Source: Chloracidobacterium sp. CP2_5A (GTDB lineage: Bacteria; Acidobacteriota; Blastocatellia; Chloracidobacteriales; Chloracidobacteriaceae). Taken from it: 32,553 nt of DNA. Numbering within the stretch: position 1 is the stretch's first letter; every line of letters begins with the position of its first letter. Of this stretch, positions 1-7,989 are shown piece after piece. Position numbers and translations under genes: made by a program. Where the stretch lies: positions 1 through 32,553 of the forward strand of contig NKPT01000040.1 of NCBI GenBank assembly GCA_002254845.1. The letters are read 5' to 3'. The notes below the pieces were generated by a model. It made no database searches, was not told the DNA's origin, and worked only from the letters and a program-made list of their open reading frames with translations.

Positions 1-1
1 C

Positions 2-169
2 CTGGCGCCATGCCTGGGGTTTGCCAATGGAAGCCTGGGAGATGCGCCAGGGGACGGCGGCTAAGCCGCTGCTCAACGGCGTCACCTTGCTGCCAGGACA
101 AACGGCCAGGACCTTGAAGCCACGCTCAAGAATATTTTCACCCACCCGAACACTGGCCCTTTCATTGGA
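2..169 (-). pseudogene. Possible degraded C-terminus of an IS200/IS605 TnpB-like transposase
   Basis: Read on the minus strand from about 169 down to the window edge, one frame stays open. It contains an ERASVRVGENILERGFKVLA-like stretch, reminiscent of the end of TnpB/OrfB proteins (typically DRDxNAAxNILxRG, followed by a variable polar tail). The frame is closed by a stop just upstream (209-211), and no CxxC zinc-finger pair is visible in the neighbouring frames, so any gene would be broken or a remnant. The key Asp of the DRD motif is replaced (ERA). The resemblance is short, and an unrelated non-coding explanation is quite possible. Confidence 0.27.
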
Positions 170-289
170 GGCTCTGTGACGGGAGGGCGACCTCGCCCGC
201 CTTGTTCTTCAGGACATAAGCCAAATAAAGGCTACAACGCGCGCGGCGCGCGGTTGCGGCCCGGCGGTTGCGCCTCGGCTGGCAAGCGC

Positions 290-324
290 AAAAAAGCCCG
301 CCGACCAAGCTTGGCCGACGGGCT
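290..324 (-). terminator. Rho-independent terminator downstream of the Oar-like receptor
   Basis: On the minus strand, 23 nt after the receptor stop codon, there is a long hairpin. Its outer arms are AGCCCG/CGGGCT (295-300 and 319-324) and its inner core is the self-complementary CCAAGCTTGG, with two mismatches. It is followed immediately by a run of six U (A290-A295 on the plus strand). Strength and placement fit an intrinsic terminator. Confidence 0.8.
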
Positions 325-346
325 CGCTGTTTGAGCGGCGCTCGCG

Positions 347-3300
347 TCAGAAGATGATCTTGAACGCCACCTGAACGTTGCGCGGCCCGTTGAACGTGCT
401 CGTGACGCGCCCGAAGTTTGTCGCGTTGACGTTCTGGTCGCCGATGTTAAAGATCGGGGAATTGAACGCGTTGAAGAACTCGAAGCGCAGCTCCGTGTTG
501 ACGCGCTCGTTGATGGGCGTGCGCTTGACGATGTTGAGGTCCAGGTTGTAACGGCGCGGCCCATTGAGGATGAATCGCTGCAACGAGCCAGCCCGACCAG
601 GCGGAGGGTTGAAAAACACCTGCCCGTTGAACGGCGCTTGCCCGTCCGGCTGGACAGCCCGGCCGTCAAAGTTGATGACGCGCGGGTCAATGAAGAACAG
701 TCCCTGCGGCGTGCGATAGATGCCCACCAGTCTCTGGAGTTCCCGCCGCGAGAGGGTGGTATCCACCGTATTGAGGTCGCCACGCGTGCCGCCCGTGACG
801 CGGTTGATTGTGCCGCGCCGCGAATAGATGCCAAAGGGCGGCCCGCTGCCCACTTCAAGGAAGAAGCCAGCCTGGAAGCCGCCCACGAGGCGGCGCAGGA
901 AGCCGTTGCCGGGATCGAGCGTCTTGCCCTGGCCAAAAGGCAGCTCGTAGATGCCGTTGATCTTGAAGATATGCGGAATGTCAAACGGCGCCCGCGAGTT
1001 TTCAAGGGACGGCTGAGCGTTGTCGAGTAGCGCCTCGAAGCGGGTCTGCCCAGTCCCAGCCGTGTTGGTCAGGGTTTTGCTGTAAGTGTAATTCGCTTGG
1101 ACGAGGAAATCGCCCGCGATGCTTCTGGAGAAGCGCCGCCGGAACTCGACCTGGAGCCCATGATAGTTAGAAAACCCGGAGTTGTTGAGGATATTGGCGG
1201 CCAAGGCGTTCGGGTTCGGCTGAAACACAACCGTGCCGGTCAGGCGGTTCGTGATGTAAAGCCCGGCCAGCGTGCCGGCCTCGCCCGTTTGAATGGCGTT
1301 GCGAATCGTTTGGTTGGTCAGCAGGCCCCCGCCGACCAAGTTGGGGAAGACCGTGAGCTGCTGGCTGCCGGGGATGTTGGGGTTGAAGGCCGGGTTGAAG
1401 ACGCCCGTTGCCGCCAGCGCGAGAAAGCCATTGCTCCGCGCGCGCGCGACGTCAGCCGCGAAGCCGTTGTTGATGACATCTAGCTGGTTGAGGTCCACGG
1501 CGCGAATCAGGTTCGTGCTGCGGTTGCCGACATAGCGTACCGTCACGACCGTATCCCGCAGGACCTCGCGCTCAAGCGAGACGTTCCACTGCTGGTAAAA
1601 CGGCGTCTGCAAGTTCCGGTCGGGGCTGCCGAAAGCTGTGTTGGTCGTCACGGCGAACTGACTGGCGTAGCTGTAGGGGACATTGAACGGCGGCGGCGTC
1701 AGCAGCGTGTTGATGAGCCCCGCCGCATTGCTCAACCGCGGGCCGGCCGCTTGAATCTGACCCAAGGTTGGGGCAAGGGTCGTGCTGAGGCCAGGGTTGG
1801 TCAGGATGGAGTTGTCCGCGGCGCGAATCGCCTCGTCGTTGACGTAGGCAAGCGAATAGCCGCCGCGCAGCACGGTGGGTTGACCGAGTCCCTTGATGTC
1901 CCACGCCACGCTGACGTTGGGCGCGAAGTTATTGCGGTCGGGCCGCCAGAAGCGGCCGGCAAAGTTAACGATGCCGCCAGGGTTGAGCAGGGTTTGAGCC
2001 GTTGTCTGACCGGCGCCGAGCACCGGCAGCAGGGCGAAGGCGTTTGCCTCGGACAGTGGCGTGACATAGTCATAGCGCAGTCCGATATTGACGGTGACGT
2101 TGGGGTGAATCCGCCACTGGTCGTTGATGTACGCGCCCAACTGATTGAGGCGCAGATCGCGGGTCTGCGTGGCGGTCGGGTCAAACCCGGCCGCGGGGCG
2201 CGCGGCGTTGACGTTGAACGTCCGCGACAGCCCGCCAATCGCTCCGCTGTAGAGCGTCAAAAAGCTGTTGGCGGTTTGGAGCTGAGTGGCGTTGATGCCG
2301 CCTGGAAACAGCGTCGCGGTGAGCGCCGCTGGGTTGCCGCCCGAGCCAAGCGCCTGCTGGCTAAGGCTGAGCGTCGGCACGATGCCGGCATCGTTCACGG
2401 GGCGCACCTTCAGCCAATCGAACTGCGCCCCGAAGCGGAGGCTATGGTTGCCAAGCTGAAGCGAAGCGTTGTCAATAATGGTGATGATTTGCGTGTCCCG
2501 TCCCTGGGGCAGGAACGTCACGTCGGGGTTGGTGAAGGGAAGCCCGCCCAGGAAGAAAGGCGGATTCTCCGGCCGGTTCACGTTGAAAAACGGCGCCGTG
2601 AAGTTCGCCCCAAAGCGGATCTCATTGCTGAAGCGGGGCGAGACATTCCATACCCAGGCCGCCGCCCCAAAGTCGGTTGGCCCGATGTTGTTGACAATGA
2701 CTGGGTTGTTGAATGTTGTGTCGATGTCGGTGCGCCCGATGGTCTCGCCCGCGCGGCGGTAGATGAACTCAAGGTGATGCTTCTCCGTCGGGTTGTAGTC
2801 CACGCGATACGCCGAGGTGTCGCGGTCAAATGGGGCGGAGCGGACGACCTGGAGACCTGTCGTGTTGAGACCGTCGCCCACCGTCGTGAGGTTTGACCGA
2901 TTGGGCACGCGCGCGATAAACGAGGCGATCGTTGGGTCTATCGAGATGTTGCGCAGGGCGAGCAGGTTGATCGAGCGACGAACGCCAGCGTTATCAATAT
3001 AGGTGAAAATGCCCTGACGCGCGTCCGGCGTAAGCACCGTCGTCGTCAAGCTGGCTTGCTGGCGCTGCCGAATGCCCTCGAAGGTTGCAAAGAAGAAGAG
3101 GTTCTTGATCCGCGGCCCGCCAGGAATGCCGACCGGCCCGCCCAACTGAAAGCCAAACTGGTTGCGAATAAACGCCGGCCGAGCGATGCCGGCGGCGTTG
3201 TTGAAGAAGCTGTTGGCGTTGAGCGCCTTGTTGCGGTGAAACCAGAAAACTTCGCCGTGAAATTCTTCCGTGCCGGCCGGCGTCACAAAGCGCACCGCCG

Positions 3301-4015
3301 ATGAGCCAGCGACATCCGCCGCCGCGTTGGACGTGATAATGGTCGCCTCTCCAACGCCCGCCACAGTCGGGTTGTTGGGCGAGAAGTCAATGGCGTTGGC
3401 GCGAATGAAATTATCCTGAATGTTGATGCCGTCCTGGGTGACGACTGTGGTGGAGGCGCGCTGCCCATTAATGACCGTGTTGGTATTGGCCAGTCGACCG
3501 TTCACGCCGGCCTGGAGCTGAACCAGCGCCAGCGGGCTCCGGGTGATAAGCGGTAACTCCTGCGTTTGTCGCGCGTTGACCGTGTTACGGACCTCGGCGT
3601 TGGTCGTCTGAAGCAGCGCCTCCCCGCCGGAAACAGTGATGACATCGCTCGCGCCGCCGGCCTGGAGCGTCGTCGTGACGCCGTATTCCTGTCCCACATT
3701 GAGGTTGAGGTTTTCAATCACTTTTTTGGCGAAACCGTCGGCCTCGACGACAATGCTGTAGCTGCCAACCGGAAGCAGCGAGGTGGTGAAGGTGCCGCTG
3801 TCGGTCGTCGCGCCGGTAATCGTTTGCTTCGTGCCTTCGTTGGTAACCGAAACAGTTGCGCCGGCGATAACCGCGCCGCTTTGATCTGTAACCGTGATCA
3901 CAAAGCGGCCGTTGGTGGTTTGCCCGAAGGCGTCAAGCGGAGCGACGAGCAGACTCAAAAGCAAAGCGACGCTCGCCGCCCAGAGCTGTGGGCGCGCCCG
4001 CCGAGATATGAGCAT
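347..4015 (-). CDS. Oar-like TonB-dependent outer-membrane receptor with carboxypeptidase-regulatory domain
   Basis: A 1222-residue predicted outer-membrane beta-barrel protein. Residues 1-31 form a signal peptide (RR near the start, hydrophobic core LWAASVALLLSLLVA, cleavage near AFG-QT). Residues 36-115 read as a carboxypeptidase-regulatory-like Ig-type domain (VTDQSGAVIAGATVSV, then an LPVGSYSIVVEADGF motif). A plug domain follows at about 125-245, and the rest is barrel sequence ending in ...VAFKIIF, a terminal Phe typical of barrel proteins. The start at 4015 is set by AGGAGG (4025-4030) placed 9 nt upstream. The frame stays open to 4450, but that extension has no signal peptide or domain. 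The family is abundant in Acidobacteriota and is usually tied to uptake of large substrates such as saccharides or peptides. The substrate cannot be told here. It appears monocistronic, with an intrinsic terminator downstream. Confidence 0.92.
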   Translation of the reverse strand: MLISRRARPQLWAASVALLLSLLVAPLDAFGQTTNGRFVITVTDQSGAVIAGATVSVTNEGTKQTITGATTDSGTFTTSLLPVGSYSIVVEADGFAKKVIENLNLNVGQEYGVTTTLQAGGASDVITVSGGEALLQTTNAEVRNTVNARQTQELPLITRSPLALVQLQAGVNGRLANTNTVINGQRASTTVVTQDGINIQDNFIRANAIDFSPNNPTVAGVGEATIITSNAAADVAGSSAVRFVTPAGTEEFHGEVFWFHRNKALNANSFFNNAAGIARPAFIRNQFGFQLGGPVGIPGGPRIKNLFFFATFEGIRQRQQASLTTTVLTPDARQGIFTYIDNAGVRRSINLLALRNISIDPTIASFIARVPNRSNLTTVGDGLNTTGLQVVRSAPFDRDTSAYRVDYNPTEKHHLEFIYRRAGETIGRTDIDTTFNNPVIVNNIGPTDFGAAAWVWNVSPRFSNEIRFGANFTAPFFNVNRPENPPFFLGGLPFTNPDVTFLPQGRDTQIITIIDNASLQLGNHSLRFGAQFDWLKVRPVNDAGIVPTLSLSQQALGSGGNPAALTATLFPGGINATQLQTANSFLTLYSGAIGGLSRTFNVNAARPAAGFDPTATQTRDLRLNQLGAYINDQWRIHPNVTVNIGLRYDYVTPLSEANAFALLPVLGAGQTTAQTLLNPGGIVNFAGRFWRPDRNNFAPNVSVAWDIKGLGQPTVLRGGYSLAYVNDEAIRAADNSILTNPGLSTTLAPTLGQIQAAGPRLSNAAGLINTLLTPPPFNVPYSYASQFAVTTNTAFGSPDRNLQTPFYQQWNVSLEREVLRDTVVTVRYVGNRSTNLIRAVDLNQLDVINNGFAADVARARSNGFLALAATGVFNPAFNPNIPGSQQLTVFPNLVGGGLLTNQTIRNAIQTGEAGTLAGLYITNRLTGTVVFQPNPNALAANILNNSGFSNYHGLQVEFRRRFSRSIAGDFLVQANYTYSKTLTNTAGTGQTRFEALLDNAQPSLENSRAPFDIPHIFKINGIYELPFGQGKTLDPGNGFLRRLVGGFQAGFFLEVGSGPPFGIYSRRGTINRVTGGTRGDLNTVDTTLSRRELQRLVGIYRTPQGLFFIDPRVINFDGRAVQPDGQAPFNGQVFFNPPPGRAGSLQRFILNGPRRYNLDLNIVKRTPINERVNTELRFEFFNAFNSPIFNIGDQNVNATNFGRVTSTFNGPRNVQVAFKIIF

Positions 4016-4673
4016 GGGGCAGTTCCTCCTAAGTGTTTTGCTGTAGCAAGCGTTTTGCTGTAGCAAGCGCGTGGCGCTAGGTTTTGACGTTTTGACGCCA
4101 AATAAAGCAAGTTTTATGCCGCAAAGCCTGCGCCGCTCCGCGGCGGGGGAAATCGCGGCGGAGTTATTTAAAGTCAACCGACGGGCCAAGCGCGCGCCGC
4201 CGCTTTTGGCGCAGGCTGTCGGCGGTAAGCGCCCAGGTCCAGATTTTTGGATAAAGCTCTGGAAATCTGGTTTCGCTTGCCGTGGCGACTGGCGAGCCAA
4301 TGAGGCGAAGCGTCTTCCGTTTTTTGACTTGGCCGCGGCGGAAAGCCGCCGATGACCTCCGCCCAAGCCCTTTGTCCTCCAGCTGGCAGACGCAGCTTGC
4401 ATAAGCCGACGGCCCGGCTGCGGCGGCGAGCCGGCGCGCAAGATTGGCAAATCTAGTCCGGTCTTGCTCGCCCGCGCTCCAGCAGGTCTTGACGTCGCGC
4501 CCTCAGCCCGTAAGGTGCCAATGTCATCCGTTAGCGCGCAACGCGCCGACCCCCGCGGAACATTCCGCCGTTTTCGGCGTTACGTAGTCGCGGCGCGTTC
4601 CGCGCCCGGCGTCTCATAAAAATCTTTGCGCGGGCTCGCATCGTGCCAAGAAAGATGGAAAGGAGCTGGCTTC
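4016..4673. other. Divergent intergenic region between the Oar-like receptor and the putative lipoprotein gene
   Basis: 658 bases with no convincing gene. The open frames here (for example 4071-4355 plus and the upstream extension of the receptor frame) are rich in Arg/Ala/Pro and lack recognisable domains. The part next to the receptor holds short tandem repeats (described separately). An 8-bp inverted repeat CCAGATTT/AAATCTGG lies at 4239-4246 and 4263-4270, and a CGGCGG-aaag-CCGCCG hairpin occurs near 4335-4352. Promoters for both divergent genes must lie here, but no strong -35/-10 pair stood out. Confidence 0.5.
4035..4068. repeat. Two perfect tandem 17-bp copies containing a TTGCT-gt-AGCAA palindrome
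   Basis: The unit gttttgctgtagcaagc occurs at 4035-4051 and again directly at 4052-4068 without a mismatch. Each copy holds the inverted repeat TTGCT(gt)AGCAA. With a 2-nt centre it is unlikely to form an RNA hairpin and looks more like a paired protein-binding site. The block starts 20 nt upstream of the receptor start codon, just outside its ribosome-binding site. A further dyad AGCGC-gtg-GCGCT (4066-4078) and a direct repeat gttttgac x2 (4081-4096) follow. An operator role is inference. Confidence 0.6.
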
Positions 4674-5651
4674 ATGACCTTGCCGACGATTTTCCCGTCT
4701 GGCTTTTGGACGCGCAGCGTCGCGCTGAGCTTAGCGGCGCTTTTGACCAGCGGGTGTTTCGCCTGCTCTTCCTCGCGCCCGTATCAGCCGCAGCCGGTGA
4801 GCGCCCCGCCAGCCAAGCCCTCGACGGTCACGGCGACCACCAATGTCCCGGGGCAAGGGCTTGATCTGCAGGCTCTTATCGGGCTGACCAAGCAGGCGAA
4901 AAGCGCCGAGGAGCTGGAGCGCCTGCTCAACCAGCCCGGCTCCATCAATAACCTTGACCTCGACGAAGATGGGAACGTGGATTACATCCGCGTTCAGGAG
5001 TACGGCGGCGGCGCCACGAAGAATTTTTCCTTTGTGGCGCTGCTGAAGGATGGCCAGGAGCAAGAAGTCGCCGACCTCCGCATCGAGCAAACGCCGGGCC
5101 AGCAAGAGGCCGTCGTGCAGGTGCAGGGCCACCCGACGGTTTACGGCCCGAATGTCTATTACTCCGCCGCGCTGCCGATGGCGACGGCGCTTTTCCTTGC
5201 GTGGGCGCTTGCGCCGCGCCCGGCGTTCTATGTTTCGCCCTACGGGTTTGGCGCGTTTCCAGCCTACTACCGTCCTTATGCCCCTGTGCCGGTGGCTACC
5301 TACCGGACGACCGTGACGAACTACACGCGCGATGTTCCGGTTCGGCGGGCGGCGCAGCCGCTGATTCGCTCGACGGCTGTCTCGCCAAACGCCGGCAAGG
5401 TCGCGTCAAGCGTCCGTCAGCCGCTCGCGCAGCCGACGCAGACGCAGCGCCAGTTCCAGCAGCGCGACGGCAACCGTCCGGTCGCTTCGGGCGGCTTTGG
5501 GCAGGGTCCGGCCGCGCAGCGCAGCGCCCTGCCGCCGACGGCCACGCCGCGTCCCGCGCCCCCGCCAGCGGCCCGTCCAACGCCGCCGCCAGCCGCTAGC
5601 CGCCCGTCGCCGCCGCTGCGTAACTTCAACAGCCGCGGGCGGCGCAACTAG
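4674..5651 (+). CDS. Putative lipoprotein with DxDxDG-type motif and Pro/Tyr-rich C-terminus
   Basis: A 325-residue exported protein of unknown function. The start at 4674 has a GGAG about 10 nt upstream. A more upstream in-frame start (4626) would place charged residues before the signal sequence. Residues 11-28 form a hydrophobic signal ending LLTSGC, with cysteines at 28 and 31. Neither is a textbook lipobox (Leu lies at -4 of C28), so lipidation is likely but not certain. Residues 62-150 form a compact domain with a calcium-loop-like motif D95-L-D97-E-D99-G-N-V-D103, followed by YIRV. A hydrophobic stretch lies at about 164-181, then a Tyr/Pro/Phe-rich segment (residues 182-210), then a low-complexity Pro/Ala/Arg/Gln tail. 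The following gene also ends in a Tyr/Pro-rich segment, which hints at a shared partner. I do not recognise a named family. Confidence 0.75.
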   Translation: MTLPTIFPSGFWTRSVALSLAALLTSGCFACSSSRPYQPQPVSAPPAKPSTVTATTNVPGQGLDLQALIGLTKQAKSAEELERLLNQPGSINNLDLDEDGNVDYIRVQEYGGGATKNFSFVALLKDGQEQEVADLRIEQTPGQQEAVVQVQGHPTVYGPNVYYSAALPMATALFLAWALAPRPAFYVSPYGFGAFPAYYRPYAPVPVATYRTTVTNYTRDVPVRRAAQPLIRSTAVSPNAGKVASSVRQPLAQPTQTQRQFQQRDGNRPVASGGFGQGPAAQRSALPPTATPRPAPPPAARPTPPPAASRPSPPLRNFNSRGRRN

Positions 5652-5742
5652 CGCTTTTCGCGCGGCGCGCCCGGGCGCTTTGGGGTTGTCAAGGGCGACG
5701 ACCCCTTTCCCCAAAAAAAGCGCGCTGACTGGGCGGGATGGT

Positions 5743-5761
5743 CTTGCGGCTGTCCCGCAAG
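5743..5761 (+). other. Perfect 7-bp hairpin between the lipoprotein and downstream gene
   Basis: CTTGCGG (5743-5749), loop CTGTC, CCGCAAG (5755-5761). There is no U-tract, so this is not a standard intrinsic terminator. It sits 39 nt upstream of the next start codon, and an mRNA-processing or translation-control role is only a guess. Confidence 0.35.
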
Positions 5762-5800
5762 GGCTGCGGCGACAGAGTCCCTACAAGGAAGGAAAAAGCG

Positions 5801-6658
5801 ATGGAAAAGCAGGTCTACACGCTGACCGACGCCCAGCGCATCGGCTTCGCCAGCATCTTTGTACTCGACAAGATGGCGCGCAAAGGACGGAAGTTCGCCG
5901 TCGCGCCGACCGATCCGGACGAAATGGCGCTCAGGGATGTGATCCAGACGCTTTTCAACGAGCGTCTCATCGAGATTCAGGGCGCGTACTACGCTCTCAC
6001 TGAAGCCGGCAAGGAGCGCGTCCGTCGGTTCCGCCAGCGCTACGAGGAATACCTCGCCGTCTATGACATCTACTGCGCCGTGGACTTGGCCGCCGGCGAG
6101 TTCGCCTTCGAACGGTATTACGACTTCGACGACGATGCCTGGCGGCTCTATCTCCAGCAAGAGCGATGGGAAGACTTGCGCGTAGCCGTCGCCATTCACA
6201 AAAAGCTTGACCCGGTTGAAATCGTCTTTATGTCGTTTGTGATGGAAGGGCGGTTTGACGACTACGCCGACGGCAAGTGGGAGCTGGGTATCCTATCGGG
6301 CGAGCTGTGGAACGAGATTCTCGCCATTGTGAATTCCAATCTGCACCCCTGCGAGCTGGGCTACGCGACAACCGATCCCAACGACCCCAGCCGGACGCTT
6401 GAAGTCACGCCGGACGACGTGATGGGCGACATCCTCGCGCGCGGCGGGCAAATTACGCTGGAGCTAGTGCGGCGCGGAAAGGAAATCGAAGCCGAGCAGC
6501 AGGCGCTCCAACCGGCGGCGACCACGACGGAGACCGTCTATGACTACGACTTTGTGATTGCCGATCCGTATGTGTACTATACGCCCTACCTGAGTCCGTA
6601 CTACGTCAGTCCCGTCTGGACGGCTCCGCTCTATCCAACCGTTGTGGTCAGGGTCTGA
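5801..6658 (+). CDS. Uncharacterised protein with winged-helix-like N-terminus and Tyr-rich C-terminal tail
   Basis: A 285-residue protein with no family that I can name. The start at 5801 is chosen because AAGGAAGGA (5786-5794) lies just upstream. An earlier in-frame ATG at 5738 has no ribosome-binding site. Residues 8-75 read like a winged-helix fold: an alpha-helical start, then ALRDVIQTLF-NERLIEIQGAYYALTEAGKERV, where LIE..GAYYALTEAGKE resembles a wing plus following helix. Residues 80-240 are mixed alpha/beta and rich in acidic and aromatic residues. The last 40 residues are strongly enriched in Tyr and Pro (DPYVYYTPYLSPYYVSP). No signal peptide is visible, so it is probably cytoplasmic. 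It lies between the putative lipoprotein and bioB and is probably co-transcribed with at least one of them. Its function is unknown. Confidence 0.75.
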   Translation: MEKQVYTLTDAQRIGFASIFVLDKMARKGRKFAVAPTDPDEMALRDVIQTLFNERLIEIQGAYYALTEAGKERVRRFRQRYEEYLAVYDIYCAVDLAAGEFAFERYYDFDDDAWRLYLQQERWEDLRVAVAIHKKLDPVEIVFMSFVMEGRFDDYADGKWELGILSGELWNEILAIVNSNLHPCELGYATTDPNDPSRTLEVTPDDVMGDILARGGQITLELVRRGKEIEAEQQALQPAATTTETVYDYDFVIADPYVYYTPYLSPYYVSPVWTAPLYPTVVVRV

Positions 6659-6700
6659 GCTATTTTTGAGTTATGTTCACGTTTGGTCAGCGTTTTGCCC

Positions 6701-7726
6701 ATGTCTGCATCGTCTCTTCGTTACGACTGGACGCGCGAGGAAATTCGCGCCATCCACGACGCGTCCGCGCTGGAGTTGGTCTATCGCGCGGCGACCATTC
6801 ACCGCGCGCATCATGACCCGCGGGAAGTGCAAGTCTGCCGGCTCATTTCCATCAAAACCGGCGGCTGCCCAGAAGATTGTGGCTACTGTTCGCAGTCGGC
6901 GCGCTATGCAACTGGCGTCGCCGCGCAGCCGCTGATGGACAAAGCGGAAGTCATCGCGATTGCCGAGCGCGCCAAGTCCAACGGCGTTAGTCGCGTCTGC
7001 ATGGGCGCGGCGTGGCGCAGCGTCCGCGACGACGCCCAGTTCGAGGCGGTGCTCGACCTGGTGCGCAGCGTCAACGCCCTGGGCGTCGAGGTCTGCTGCA
7101 CGCTCGGCATGCTGACCGAAGCGCAGGCGCGACGATTGGAAGAAGCCGGGCTGTACGCTTACAACCACAATCTCGACACCTCGCGCGAGTATTACCGTCA
7201 AGTCACGACAACGCGCTCGTACGACGACCGGCTGGAAACGCTAGCGAATGTCCGTAAAACCGGCGTCACGCTGTGCGCCGGCGGCATTCTCGGCCTTGGG
7301 GAAAGCGTGGACGACCGGATTGGGCTGCTGCATACGCTGGCGACGATGCAACCACACCCGGAGTCCGTCCCGGTCAACATCCTGACCCGCGTGCCGGGAA
7401 CGCCGCTGGCGAGCCAGGCGGACGTTTCCCTGTGGGAGACGCTGCGCGTCATCGCTACGGCGCGAATTATCATGCCGCGTTCGGTCATTCGGCTTTCGGC
7501 CGGCCGGACGCAGCTTTCCGAGGAAGCGCAGGCGTTGTGCTTCTTGGCCGGCGCAAACTCGATTTTTTCGAGCGACGCTAAGATGATGCTCACCAAAGTG
7601 TCACCGACGAATGATTACGACGAGGACGCGCGGCTTCTGGCAATGTTAGGGCTGCATCCGCGCTCGCCGTTCAAGGAAGGTTGCGCAGTCAATGCAGAGC
7701 CGCGCGCAGCCGCGACGCATGCTTGA
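6701..7726 (+). CDS. bioB: Biotin synthase (radical SAM)
   Basis: A 341-residue radical-SAM enzyme that inserts sulfur into dethiobiotin, the last step of biotin synthesis, in the cytoplasm. The [4Fe-4S]/SAM motif is C56-PED-C60-GY-C63 within [16 protein letters not shown]. Candidate [2Fe-2S] ligands are C100, C132 or C133, and C192, plus R264 in VIRLSAGR, matching the Cys/Cys/Cys/Arg set of E. coli BioB. The YNHNLDTS substrate-site motif is present. The ATG at 6701 is favoured although its Shine-Dalgarno is weak. A TTG at 6683 in the same frame is possible. The C-terminal segment [21 protein letters not shown] replaces the more usual short GDKLLTTPNPE form. No other biotin genes are nearby, so bioB stands alone here. 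Confidence 0.96.
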   Translation: MSASSLRYDWTREEIRAIHDASALELVYRAATIHRAHHDPREVQVCRLISIKTGGCPEDCGYCSQSARYATGVAAQPLMDKAEVIAIAERAKSNGVSRVCMGAAWRSVRDDAQFEAVLDLVRSVNALGVEVCCTLGMLTEAQARRLEEAGLYAYNHNLDTSREYYRQVTTTRSYDDRLETLANVRKTGVTLCAGGILGLGESVDDRIGLLHTLATMQPHPESVPVNILTRVPGTPLASQADVSLWETLRVIATARIIMPRSVIRLSAGRTQLSEEAQALCFLAGANSIFSSDAKMMLTKVSPTNDYDEDARLLAMLGLHPRSPFKEGCAVNAEPRAAATHA

Positions 7727-7989
7727 CGCTTTTTTTATGCCGAGTTCGCGGGCTTCGGGCGCTCGTCAGGCGGCGACAGGCTTTGATTGAGTTGGGCGTA
7801 TCGTTGGCGGCGACGCTCCTGGGCGCTTGGGCTGCCCGCCTAGAGACAGGGCTCGCGAGGCAGCGTCCGCTACGAGCGGCGACGCTGGCGTCGGTGGCGA
7901 CTGGCGGTTATTTTATTGGCGTTTCAGGCATTGGAGGCCGTCCGCTCAAAGCCCCCGTCAAGCGCTCGCAGACGGTTGAGATTCGCTAA

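Noticed and set aside
1751-2896. Long plus-strand open frame (381 residues) inside the receptor gene
   Set aside because: It is antisense to a clearly coding receptor with signal peptide and barrel sequence. Its composition (Val/Arg/Gly/Glu) is that of an opposite-strand shadow in GC-rich DNA.
4016-4450. N-terminal extension of the receptor frame up to 4450
   Set aside because: The extension is Arg/Ala-rich without a signal peptide. A strong AGGAGG and a proper signal peptide place the start at 4015.
7722-7745. Poly-T tract after bioB as an intrinsic terminator
   Set aside because: A T-run follows TTGACGC, but no convincing GC-rich stem directly precedes it.
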